Shown piece by piece: positions 10,995 to 20,311 of a DNA stretch of 64,000 nt. The position numbers and the translations under genes are program-made. Source of the DNA: Coix lacryma-jobi var. lacryma-jobi. Its lineage: Eukaryota; Streptophyta; Magnoliopsida; Poales; Poaceae. Location of the stretch: the NCBI GenBank assembly GCA_009763385.1, contig CM019828.1:21399000-21462999 (forward strand). Direction: 5' to 3'. Within the stretch, counting starts at the first letter, position 1, and every line of letters starts with the position of its first letter. The notes beneath the pieces were generated by a model, which was not told the DNA's origin, made no database searches, and saw nothing but the letters and a program-made list of their open reading frames with translations.

Positions 10995-11012
10995 TCCCCG
11001 GCAACGGCGCCA
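10995..11012 (-). promoter_or_regulatory. R1a primer binding site (tRNA-Asp)
   Basis: The minus strand reads TGGCGCCGTTGCCGGGGA, complementary to the 3' end of plant tRNA-Asp plus CCA. This is the innermost of three copies spaced 72 bp apart, and the only one outside the LTR as defined by the 3' LTR and the target duplication. It is separated from the LTR end by 8 bases. Confidence 0.88.
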
Positions 11013-11020
11013 GAAATGCT

Positions 11021-12479
11021 TGTTGACATTTGCTAACGTCGCTACCAAGAGTAGAGATAAACTCTATCCCCGGCAACGGCGCCAGAAATGCTTGTTGACA
11101 CTTACTAACGTCGTTACCAAGAGTAGAGATAAACTCTATCCCCGGCAACGGCGCCAAAAATGCTTGTTGGTATAAATTAACGCACACTCTACTTTATCCG
11201 CAAGCGCACAGATAAAATACCGATGTAGCACTTCACCGGAGTAACCCAGTTTTAATATCGAACCCAAAGGAACGGATAGTGTTAAGTCTTAAAGTCTAAC
11301 CCCTGAGTAGCTAACAAGGACGGAGAATCTAGAAGTATAGAAGGGATCATTAAGGCGTCTAATTCCAATTTAAGAGTGATATATGTTTATATTATTCTTA
11401 GTGGGGAAGTTGCCATAAAAGGTCACAAAAGAGTATGAGTCTTTTATGCAAATGTATAATCCTACCGAGCCTACACACGGGTAAGTGGACTATAGAAGAA
11501 TCAACAAGGCTATAAGAGTCACCCTTGCGAACAACCACTACTACCGGCGTTATAGGTGGCATTTATGAGCTATCAAGTCTAAGCACCACGCTTACACTAT
11601 CCAACTACTCTAACTCTCGAATGACTAGAATTAAAGTACTCAAAAGAGTCATAAACCTTAAGAATAATAAGAACAATGGCTCAAACTTAAATATAGACGT
11701 CGATTACCGAAACAATCGTTGAAGCAAGTTGATGAAGAACTTGAATCCACAGGTACAAGATGAAGAAGAAGTTGATCCGACAGGCCGGAGCTCCTTCTTG
11801 ATCTCTTCCTCTCTCTCTCTCTTCTAGTTCTAAAATAAGACTAGGTTCTAATCCTACTAGAGGGGTATCTAGTCTTCTACTTGAAAGCTAACTCTTGATT
11901 ACAACTAGATGAACTAGATCTAATTCTAGATGAACTAGAAGAGATTCATCTAGAGGGACCTCTACTTCTACATTGGAACCCTAATTTCTGATGTGGAGAT
12001 GAATAATGAAGAGGGAGATGCCTGGAGAGGGGTGTCTGGGGCTGCTTATATAGCCCTGAGGGATCAACCACGGCCGTTGGATCAAACCGACTTAAGGTAC
12101 GGCTAAGATGCATCCTAGAGATCGGTGGAGGAAGCTTGCAGAAGACGGAGACCAGCGGGCCCAGGGGGGACCGACCGGTGGGTCCAGGGGACCGGTCGGT
12201 CCCACCTGGACGTGGACCGCGGTGCCCTTTCTCGTGGTGTCTATGTGTGTTCTCTGGAGTCTTCTAGAAGTATCCCGACGTGGCGGTTGCGTTATCTTCC
12301 GACGGTTTCCTTCTATGGGAAGCTATCGGTGCGATTTCCTGGTTTAGTCCCTGCAGAATCATAACTCACCAAAACTCGTGGAATATTGTCAGTTGAAACC
12401 CTAAACCTTGTTGGTGATCAAATTCTTGCCCTTTCATATTTATTTATCCTTTAATTTTGATAGATAACCAGCGTCAACA
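11021..12479 (-). repeat. R1a 5' LTR, 1459 bp, including two PBS-containing 72-bp units
   Basis: Near-identical to 2352-3811. The core is 11165-12479, and 11021-11164 are the two 72-bp units with PBS copies ending at 11084 and 11156. The inverted repeat upstream of the TATA box is at 12167-12179 and 12191-12203. Differences from the 3' LTR are few and mainly single-base. Confidence 0.93.
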
Positions 12480-12484
12480 ACCAC
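12480..12484. repeat. Target-site duplication ACCAC, right copy, of R1a
   Basis: Directly follows the GCGTCAACA end of the R1a 5' LTR and matches 2347-2351. Confidence 0.85.
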
Positions 12485-12532
12485 ATAGAAAACCCCAACC
12501 CCAATAAGTTTTGAACCCTAACCTGGTCTAGT

Positions 12533-12837
12533 GGAAGCGGTCGGGGGATTTGGTATGGCGCATCGGCTTCGACTTCGGGCGCCTCTTCTGCCTCAATGCG
12601 AGTGTGTCTCGCCGTCGTCGTCCTCCTCCTCGGTCGCACGATCATGGTCCCAGCGGCGGCGATGAACCTTCCGCTGTTGTCGCGCTTCTGCTTAGCCGAG
12701 TGGTGCTGCTCTTTAGGCGGCGCATCAATGGCGGCGGCGGCAGCAGAAGGGGAAGTTGTGGAGCCGAGGGAGTAGGTTCGGGAGCGGGTTGCGCAAACCA
12801 TGGTGGTGGTGGAGGAAAGCGATGCGACGAGAGACAC
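12533..12837 (-). pseudogene. Minus-strand gene M1, candidate first exon inside the CACTA element
   Basis: A GC-rich block open on the minus strand, ending at a donor (CTAGACCAG/GTTAGG). The predicted product is rich in Ser, Ala and Arg, with a basic RRR cluster, then an acidic and Pro-rich end (EEAPEVEADAP). GC-rich first exons are typical of grass genes. It lies just right of R1a, whose insertion would separate it from the candidate terminal exons at 1.6-1.9 kb. Function unknown. Both strands are open here because of GC content, so coding status is uncertain. Confidence 0.35.
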
Positions 12838-13599
12838 ACGGAGCGTTGATGCGACAGATTGGGGTGACAGGCGCGTTGAAGGGGCGAGACGTGGGGGGGG
12901 TGGGGAAGACTACGCCGACCCTTCACTCATGCATGTAAAGGAAGACGTGTCACTGAATCATGGGCCCCATCATCATTGGACCCAGGAGTCATTGAGTAAG
13001 ACCGTGGCAATATGATTTCTTTGTTTAAGTAATAGAACACAGATGTAAATGAGCATTAATTTGTCATCCTGGACTACCCATAACGTGCAAGATCTCAACA
13101 CACTCCGTGTCATTAACAAAAAATACAAGCAATAAAAAGTGACATGAGTCATGCACATACAATCATCAGACCATAAGATATGCTCACCACTATCATATAA
13201 TTTATTGGAGCTTATGTGAATCCCATCAAAACACACACATGTATGCTCACATATTTACACAGGTACCAGGTCTGCATCTAGCACACTCATACTCAGAATG
13301 ATTGGAGACACACAAAATCCACAAAATATATAGCACCATATATATAATTAGCACACATATTTAAAAGGTACCAGGACTTAATTATATATTACAAAGTACT
13401 AACATCTATATAGTATATTATTGTTTGTTCCCAAAAGCACCACCACAGTCCTACGAGTCCAGATTCTAAGTCTACTACTGCTAGATACTAGATCAATCTG
13501 CTCCATCATAAGCCCAAATATGTCCATACATATCGTAATCTCAAAGCAGCTTCATCCACATCTGGTCCATCAAATGATCATTTTTTTTTGGTTCACCTC
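12838..13599. other. CACTA internal sequence without a recognised gene
   Basis: AT-rich after the GC-rich block. Short frames on both strands have no recognisable content. It probably separates the two minus-strand transcription units. Confidence 0.45.
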
Positions 13600-13757
13600 C
13601 TACTGCATCTTATCACAGACTGTGTTACTGTCTTGACCGGTCTGCAGGTCCTTCTTCATCTTCTCAAAGACATCCACAATGTCTTCTTGCAGCTGTGTTT
13701 TGTAGTTTCAGCCCAGAAGCGGAAAGTTGCTTCTGGTTCTTCTTCTTCTTCCAGCTC
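13600..13757 (-). pseudogene. Minus-strand gene M2, candidate terminal exon
   Basis: The acceptor CAATTACAG (identical in its last nine bases to that of the M1 terminal exon) precedes a segment reading ELEEEEEPEATFRFWAE and, after a one-base shift, QLQEDIVDVFEKMKKDLQ, ending in TAG at 13600-13602. The composition is an acidic run followed by an amphipathic helix. The family is unknown. A GC-rich candidate first exon lies at 27557-27298, which would place T1 and part of the 440-bp repeat array in one long intron. Confidence 0.45.
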
Positions 13758-13764
13758 CTGTAAT

Positions 13765-13979
13765 TGATCATATGCAACAAACATTGATAAACAATTAAAT
13801 CTGACCATGCAAACTTTAATTAAACGAACAATGCATGTAGACTAAACATATGATCATAATGCATAAATAATTAACTACACTAATAATCACTTCAATAATG
13901 TTAACAAAAACTTAAGTAGGCCAAAAACATATTATATATATATCAACCCATAATAAACAGTAAACTTCGGATTGCCAAC
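13765..13979. repeat. Partial unit of a tandem array of about 440 bp, split by T1
   Basis: The sequence from the AACTTTAATTAAA motif through AATGCATGTAG to ACTTCGGATTGCC recurs at about 26.6-26.8 kb and in part at 27.0-27.2 kb. T1 inserted at the unit boundary, at CAAC. Intact copies elsewhere show the pre-insertion target. Confidence 0.75.
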
Positions 13980-16961
13980 TGTAACACCCTAAAATTTCTC
14001 CAAAACAAAATAGGTGAAAATGACTTAGTTATGATTTTGTGAGCATTTAACCTAGGGGTTAAATAATTTTAGTGAATTAAAATAAAGGTGGCAACATGTT
14101 TTTGCATTCATGCTGGTGCATCATATTTATTGAAGTGATTGGTTTTTGCCAAATTTGAAATGGATTCAAATTCATTTAGGAAATGGTTTGAAATGTGATG
14201 AAAATAAAAGGAAAAGGAGTTTTCCCTTTCTCTCTCTCTTTCCCTCGCATCCGGCCCAAGCGGCCTGGCGGCCCAAGCCCGCCGGCGCTCCCTCCCTTCC
14301 CTTTCCTCCCCGCTGGGCCGCTCCTCCTCCCTTCTCCTCGCCGCGCGGCCCATTGGCCGGCCCGCTGGCGCCCGTGCCTGCGCGAACCGCCGCGCGCTCC
14401 CTCCCCTTCTCTCTCTCTGGCAACCCGGGCCCGCGTGTCAGCCGCCTCCTCCCTCCTTCTCTGCGTCGCCGCCGAGCGCAACCGCCGCGGCCGCACTCCC
14501 CCGCTTCTCCCGCGCGCTTCTCCCACGACCCCGCCTCTCCCTCGTCCTTTAAGTGGACGCGGTCTCCTTCCCGCCCCTCTTTCCCTCTTTCGCCCTCTCT
14601 TCGCAGCGCTCCAGAGCCACCGCCGCCGCTCCCGAGCCTAGCTCCGTCAAGTCCGAGCACCCGCCGCCGTCGTCCGGCCGTGCTCGTCCTCGCCGACCCC
14701 GTTCAGCATCTCGCCGTGATCCGTGTCGTGGTAACGGTGCCGCCGAACCTCCTTCCTTCCTCCCTTGAACTCGGTTGCCCTAACCGTCGGAGAACTCGTG
14801 CAGAGAGCTCCCGCCGGCCGCCGTCCGCCGTTCTTCGCCGTCCGCCGCCGTCAGCGCCTCCCCGCCGTCCCCCTCACCGTGGTGAGAATCCCCTTGTGCT
14901 CCGCTTTCCCTCCATGCACTTGGTATGGCTTGTGGTGCCTTCTGGTGCCGGGTCCGCGAGCGTCCGTGCGCCATCCATGGCGGAGCGCGCACGCCGTCGC
15001 GAGGCACCGCGACGTCGCGGTGTGGGCGCGCCCTCGGCCTTGCCCCGCAGACCTCCCCCCTGGATCTAATCCGTGCCGTCCGCGACCGATCCGACGGCCG
15101 TGAGTGGCCCGTACCCCTTCGGGGAGAGTTTTGCTAAAGAACCCCCCGAAGAAACTGGAAATCAACCCGCGCTCCCCTCCCTACTGTTGCCTGAGTCTTT
15201 GCAAACTTCCATCCAGGCCCCTGCGTTTCTTCGGTATTGAGGCGCAGTCCAGCTGGCTGCGGTTTTTGTTTAAAATTCAATTAAATTTTGATTTAAATTC
15301 AAATGCATTTCAGTCTATTTACAGAAATGCCACTACACTGTTTTGCTTATAAAATCCACGTTTTAGCTCCGATTTGATCCGTTCAAATTGCGTTAGCTTC
15401 GTAATTTAGTGCTCTATCCGTTTATGTCCCTGCTAGTCTGTTTTAGACAGGTTAGATGTAGGGTCCAAGTTAATCTTGTTTAGGGCTTTGGAAACACCGT
15501 TTCGACCGTATCTTTCGCATAGTAACCGTTTCGTTTGGTGAACCAAAACTTGTTGTGATCGTAGAAACGCGTACTTCAGTTTCATCAAAGATTTATTTCT
15601 GTTTATTACTGTTTGCTGCACTGTTCTAATGATAGCCTTGTTTGCATTGTGTATGTTTGCGCCTGGAATGCGTGGTGATGTTTGTGTTCGAGTAGACGGT
15701 GAGTCGGTGTGGTGCGACCAGGACCCCTCTTTCTTCGACCAGCAGGAAGATCAGCCTTTCGACAACCAAGGCAAGTTAGCATGGGACCTCCTTGTTTACC
15801 TATACATTTTACTTTAATCACTCATTTATGCATGTGTCCAATTGAGCACCTTAGAAAACCCACTTAGCTTTGTTATCTGTGATGTTCTTGTTTCCGTGGG
15901 ATATGTGCATATGGGTAGAATGCTAGTGCTAACTGACTTATAACTGATCCAGTCCAATGATAATTTTGTTCTCATGATGATATGTTGTTAAACGGTTAAT
16001 AAAACTTGCTGTTAGCAAAAGCTGGGATTGACAGTGCTACCATGAGTGCTATATGGCTCTGGTTTTAGCTCAGTACACTGGACCTTTTCTAACTTGTTAG
16101 CGGTAACCCGGAGGGGCGCAAGAGGGGCTTGCCTCTACGGATGTAGGGCTGCTCCTGTTCCTATGAGTATAGCTGCGATGGCCTTGTGCCATAGGAAAGG
16201 GGGTTTGCTATGTCTGATTGCCAAGGAAACCTCGCGGCCCTAACCTGTTAGACGAACCAGCGAAAGGCTTCATAGTGTGCCCTGCCGATCTACCTCGGAA
16301 GTGGATCAAGAGGTTGGCCGCCTCGGGCACAAGGGTAACACGGCTTGTGGGTAAAGATGCACAACCTCTGCAGAGTGTAAAACTGTTATAACACGTGCTC
16401 ACGGTCACGAGCGGCCCGGGAAACTAGCAGAACTATGATACTTGTATAACTGTTACTTTATGTTGTTGGTACTTTATGATGTTATATTTATCTTTGATGG
16501 ACAAATGGATCATGGGTTAAGGGTTAAGCACAATATTCGTTTACCTTAATGCTAAAAACTGCCAACTTAAAAGCTAACTGCAGTCAGACAGTGTCAGCCT
16601 TTTGAGCCTCATGAACCCTGTGTTAGCTTGCTAAGTACGAGAAGTACTTACGCTTGTTGTTTATCTTCTTTTTGGGCAAAATCCCGGATGGGTAACAGAT
16701 GAAGGTGCAGTTGGCGACTTCCCAGAGGACTTCTAGGCTAGCTGTTTCCCCCAGTCAGCGTTCCCTGTGGAGTAGATCTTGTTAGCAGTTCAGTTATCTT
16801 TTGTTTCGCTTGATGTAAGACTTGTGTTGATACTATCGTTATGTAATAAACAATGTGATGATGCCACCTTCTTGTAATTTGTCTAACTTATGTGTGTGAT
16901 TGTTTCCTGGGCACACATGAGTGTTCCGCCACAATTTTATCCTTAAAATTGGGGTGTGACA
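13980..16961 (+). repeat. T1 5' LTR
   Basis: Starts TGTAACACCC and ends GGGGTGTGACA. A pyrimidine- and GC-rich stretch (14225-15120) probably contains promoter and leader: a TATA-like TTTAAGTG near 14549 is followed 330 bp later by a good donor (CCGTG/GTGAGA at 14881/14882). The long open frames over this block on both strands are composition artefacts. Further in lie a candidate micro-exon (15696-15770) and a 400-bp block (about 16020-16430) that is strongly conserved in T2. Confidence 0.92.
15696..15770 (+). other. Candidate micro-exon in the T1 LTR (75 nt)
   Basis: An acceptor GAGTAG precedes ACGGTGAG, and the segment ends at AG/GCAAGT, a GC-type donor. Between them the frame DGESVWCDQDPSFFDQQ is open. 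T2 LTRs have the same arrangement (72 nt at 51537-51608) with a related peptide (DGETYAGDQEPFYDNQ). Both lengths are multiples of three. The peptide does not run in frame into the next ORF, so a leader or uORF role is as likely as a protein role. A second copy is in the 3' LTR near 25060-25135. Confidence 0.4.
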
Positions 16962-16964
16962 AAT

Positions 16965-16976
16965 TGGTATCAGAGC
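16965..16976 (+). promoter_or_regulatory. T1 primer binding site (initiator tRNA-Met)
   Basis: TGGTATCAGAGC three bases after the LTR end, the standard plant initiator tRNA-Met PBS. Confidence 0.95.
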
Positions 16977-17155
16977 TTTGTTGACTGTAGGACGCGAGCC
17001 TAGCTAGGAAATGGCCGTTCTAACACCTTTTTGTTACCTGTTCATGCTTATTTTATTATCTTGTTACTTTATTAAAATTTGCATGCTTCTTATTCTTATT
17101 CTATTGAGTAAAACTAATTGTTTCCGCTTATCTTATCTCAATTTATAACGTCAGG

Positions 17156-18227
17156 ATGCCTCGCATGAACACCCGCGCGTATCGTGCCCTTTTCACCGCC
17201 AGCAGCACCAGCCAGCCTGCTCCCCCTGTGGTCCACATCCCCGACAGTGACGGTTCCTCTAGCTCCTCCAACACCGCCCTTCATCGTGGAGGATGAAGAG
17301 TTGACCTCTACCCCGACTGTCTCTGAGGAGCTAGCAGCGCCACCACCGCCCCCTGCAGCAGTTCCTGAGTCTCCAGCTCCGGAGGTGCCAGCTCCTGAGG
17401 CGCCAGCGCCTGAGGTCCCTGCTCCAGAGGCACCCGCTCCTGTGGCGCCTGCCGCTCCACCAGGTGGAGGCCCCCGCCGCTCCAGCAGTCCCAGCAGCAC
17501 CTGCCGCTCCAGCAGCTCCTGCAGCACCGGCCTTCGTGCCAGTGTACCCGGTGGTGCACTCTCCCGCCGCTTCGTCTGCTTCAGCACCAACACCCCCTGC
17601 CTCCCAGTAGTGCAGGTGGTGGATGAAGACCTTGGATGGACTCGTCGCTTCATGTTCAAGAAGCCCGACGAGACAGCATACTACCATAGTATGCTGGTTC
17701 GTCTGCTGAATGAATACTACCCAGAGTTGGAGGCCAAGCTCCAGTATCACTGTGGCGAGTACACTCATCCGTTGGAGGCCACTTACTGGAAGTCCGACCT
17801 GATGGTTACAGGTTGGAATGATGTGGATCAGGCCCATGTCATAGAGTCGGCTCACAGGACTACCACCAAGCGTGGTGAAGCTCTCGCCAGCATGGAGGAC
17901 GCAGCACAGGATGCTTTCTTGCATTACCGTGGTCTGCGCTTCCAGTCTATGAGGACTGACCGCTACCGCTATCTGCCCCACAGTGACATGGTGGGCTCGT
18001 GGCAAGCTCTGCTTCCTCCTGTGGAGTACCCGGTTCTGGTCTCTACCGCCCAGCATGCCTATGAAGTGCACAGGAAGGCTGACAAGGTGCAGGATGACCT
18101 GCGCGCTTCTCAGAAAGTGATGAGGCGTCTGGAGCGTGAAGTGGATCATCTCCGCGGTGAGCTGGGTCTTCCAGCTGTTTACAAGAAGAAGTACAGAGCC
18201 AACGATGCCCCCGGTGGAGCCCAGTAG
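17156..18227 (+). pseudogene. T1 extra ORF upstream of gag (here called ORF0), frameshifted
   Basis: Starts ATGCCTCGC right after a candidate acceptor (AACGTCAG). The N-terminal third is Pro/Ala/Glu-rich with repeats such as PAPEVPAPEAPAPEVP. A core of about 110 residues follows (LLNEYYPELE, YTHPLEATYWKSDLMV, EALASMEDAAQDAF, DRYRYLP), and the last 60 residues are a predicted coiled coil (KVMRRLEREVDHLRGELG). Apparent one-base shifts near 17270, 17460 and 17608 break the N-terminal part; the core and C-terminus (17610-18227) are intact. T2 has a homologue with the same layout. Function unknown. It is separate from gag, with 668 bp between them. The core faintly resembles a double-stranded-RNA-binding fold in strand/helix order; that is only a hypothesis. 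Confidence 0.75.
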
Positions 18228-18895
18228 TTTGCCTACCATGTTTAGTTATCTCGTTAGACACGTTGTTTAATTTCAGTTTGTGTCTGGTGAACTTTTAGTG
18301 GATGTGTTGTTTATGTTTGTGAACTATGTTTGGATGGATCTTTGTTTGTGTGTGGTGAAGTACAAGTTATGTTGTGCTTCTCCAAGTTAAACACCTTCAT
18401 GTGATGTATAAAGTTGCTTATCTCCTATGCCTGTGTTGCTGTTTTCTGGAGCACCCTGTGGTTATATCTGTATATCTCTTAATCCGTGATCCCAAAAATT
18501 ATGAAATTTTTGTGGAAGTATCTAGACTGATGTATCTTTCAAACAAATCTGGAACCAAGTCTTTATCTGTTCGGATCTAGGAGATATGCCTGTTTAAAGT
18601 TGATGTTTCTGCGCAGTCTGTCACCTAGAACAGGTTCTGTTCAATGCTGTTTTCGACCCGGAATCTGGTCGAATCTGAGAAAGTGTTCTATATGAAAGTT
18701 GTAGTTGGTTTCTTAAGCTTTCCAACGATGTCTGGGTCATCCCTGTTGGATTCCTGTAGCTTGAGTTATGCCGTTTTAGTGTGCTGCTGTTGACAAGGAT
18801 GTGCACAGAAATTTTCAGCAATGTTTATTTATGTTCATATATACATTCTTTGTTGGATATAAAGGTCTAACTCTTGCGCATTTGTTGGTAAGCAG
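18228..18895 (+). other. T1 spacer between ORF0 and gag, probably an intron
   Basis: No ORF of note. It ends with a branch-point-like CTAAC 29 bases before AAGCAG, and the gag ATG follows at once. T2 shows the same arrangement (CTAAC, then ACACAG, then ATGG), and scattered words (CTGGAGCA, TTATATCT, TTTCTGCGCAGT) are conserved between the two elements. Confidence 0.5.
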
Positions 18896-20311
18896 ATGGC
18901 AGCAAGGGGTGGACGCGGAAGAGGCCGTGGCCGTGGGCGTGGTGTTCCTATGGACCCGCCACCGCCACCGCCGCCAGTGACCATCGAACAGCTGATGGCC
19001 ACGCAGAATCAGCTTATGCACGCCATGATGAACCACCTGGATCAGGCGCCCGCTGCAGCACCTCAACCTCTTCAAGTCAGGGACCGTCGAGGAGAGTTCC
19101 TGAAGGGCCATCCACCTGTGTTCACTCACGCCTCTGAACCACTGGAGGCGGATGACTGGCTCCGTGCAGTGGAGAAACAGCTGAACATTGCCCAGTGCAC
19201 CGACTATGAGAAGGTGCTCTATGCTGGGCAACTGCAGGGAGCAGCACAAGATGGGGATGCGTTCATGTTTGCCCGTCCCCAAGATGCTCCAGTTGTTACA
19301 TGGCAGGAGTTCAGGGAGAACTTCAGATCCTACCACATCCCTGAGGGACTTGTAGAGCTGAAGCAAGAGGAGTTCCGCTCCTTGAAGCAAGGGTCCATGT
19401 CAGTGGCGGAATACCGCGACAAGTTTGCCCAACTGTCGCGCTATGCCCCACAGGATGTGGCCCAAGACAAAGACAAGCAGCGCCGATTTCTGAAGGGTCT
19501 TTACGATGGGTTGCAGCTCCAGCTCATGTCGAACACCTACCCGAACTATCAGGCCCTGGTCAATAGGGCGATCGTTATTGACAACAAGAGGAAGGAAATG
19601 GAGGCAAAGAAAAGAAGCTTCCAAGGCCAGTCATCGGGGAGCAACACTCGTCCCCGAATCAACCCACAACAAGGTTACCCCCAGAGGAGTCAAGGCAACC
19701 AGTGGAACAGGGGACAGCACCCCCAGAACACCAGAACCAGCAGCGCCTTCCATACCAACAGCAGTCAGGTGGTCAGCGCTACCAGGCAGCAGGGCAGCCA
19801 AGCATCACGCCAGGGAGCACCCAACTCCGCTCCCATGAAGAATGCAGCTCAGCAGAACCCCAATGCTTGTTACCGTTGCGGGGAGACAGGACACTATGCT
19901 CATCAGTGTCCTAAGAAGCAGAACCCTCAAGTCCCGCGAAATCAAGTGGGGAACCCGAAGCAGAACACCCAACCCACTAACACTGGACGGGTGAACCATG
20001 TAGCTGCCGATACTGCCCTGGATGCACCGGATGTTATGATGGGTACGTTCAGCATCAACTCAATCCCAGCAACCATACTTTTTGATTCTGGTGCTTCGCA
20101 TTCTTTCATTTCACAGTCATTTGTTAGAATGCATGGTGTGCCTTTATGTGCAATGAAAGAAACAATCATAGTAAACTCACCAGGGGGTAGTATGCCTGCA
20201 AATTTCTGGAGCCCCACCTCTAGTGTCAACCTAAGGGGGGTAGAATTTAAAGTAAAGCCTATAGTGCTGAGAACAGCAGGCATAGATCTCATTTGGGTAT
20301 GGACTGGATGA
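18896..20311 (+). CDS. gag: T1 gag and start of protease
   Basis: Gag packages the element RNA in cytoplasmic particles. The frame starts MAARGGRGRGRGRGRG, a Gly/Arg-rich RNA-binding-like N-terminus, then a poly-Pro run, then the retrotransposon gag core (RRGEFLKGHPPVF, EADDWLRAVEKQL, VAEYRDKFAQLSRYAP). A CCHC zinc knuckle is intact (CYRCGETGHYAHQC). The frame runs on into protease with the active-site motif LFDSGASHSFIS. It leaves frame at about 20290, where one base appears missing before the GMDWM motif; pol continues in another frame. Gly/Arg-rich N-termini and this gag core are shared with T2. The start is the first ATG after a candidate 3' splice site. Confidence 0.92.
   Translation: MAARGGRGRGRGRGRGVPMDPPPPPPPVTIEQLMATQNQLMHAMMNHLDQAPAAAPQPLQVRDRRGEFLKGHPPVFTHASEPLEADDWLRAVEKQLNIAQCTDYEKVLYAGQLQGAAQDGDAFMFARPQDAPVVTWQEFRENFRSYHIPEGLVELKQEEFRSLKQGSMSVAEYRDKFAQLSRYAPQDVAQDKDKQRRFLKGLYDGLQLQLMSNTYPNYQALVNRAIVIDNKRKEMEAKKRSFQGQSSGSNTRPRINPQQGYPQRSQGNQWNRGQHPQNTRTSSAFHTNSSQVVSATRQQGSQASRQGAPNSAPMKNAAQQNPNACYRCGETGHYAHQCPKKQNPQVPRNQVGNPKQNTQPTNTGRVNHVAADTALDAPDVMMGTFSINSIPATILFDSGASHSFISQSFVRMHGVPLCAMKETIIVNSPGGSMPANFWSPTSSVNLRGVEFKVKPIVLRTAGIDLIWVWTG

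Larger units (their letters stand above)
2352..12479 (-). mobile_element. R1a, non-autonomous Ty3-type LTR retrotransposon primed by tRNA-Asp
   Basis: A complete 10.1-kb element in reverse orientation. The LTRs are 1460 bp (2352-3811, 3' LTR) and 1459 bp (11021-12479, 5' LTR), both with TG..CA ends. The 5-bp target duplication ACCAC lies exactly outside both ends (2347-2351 and 12480-12484). A PBS matching the 3' end of plant tRNA-Asp is next to the 5' LTR, and a purine tract next to the 3' LTR. The interior has no reverse transcriptase, RNase H or integrase; only two decayed protease-like segments can be seen. It resembles large non-autonomous derivatives of the Athila/Tat branch and presumably depends on an autonomous relative. 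A 2-kb LTR-like insertion lies at about 6.3-8.4 kb. Its near-equal LTRs suggest recent insertion. Confidence 0.93.

Noticed and set aside
14146..15069. 307-codon open frame in the T1 LTR and its opposite-strand partners
   Set aside because: GC-rich, Pro/Arg/Ser-only products open on several frames of both strands at once, and disrupted in the other LTR copy. Composition artefact over a promoter/leader region.
17138..18239. Minus-strand ORFs of 173 and 302 codons over T1 ORF0
   Set aside because: Shadows of the Pro/Ala-rich coding repeat; no conservation with T2 on that strand.
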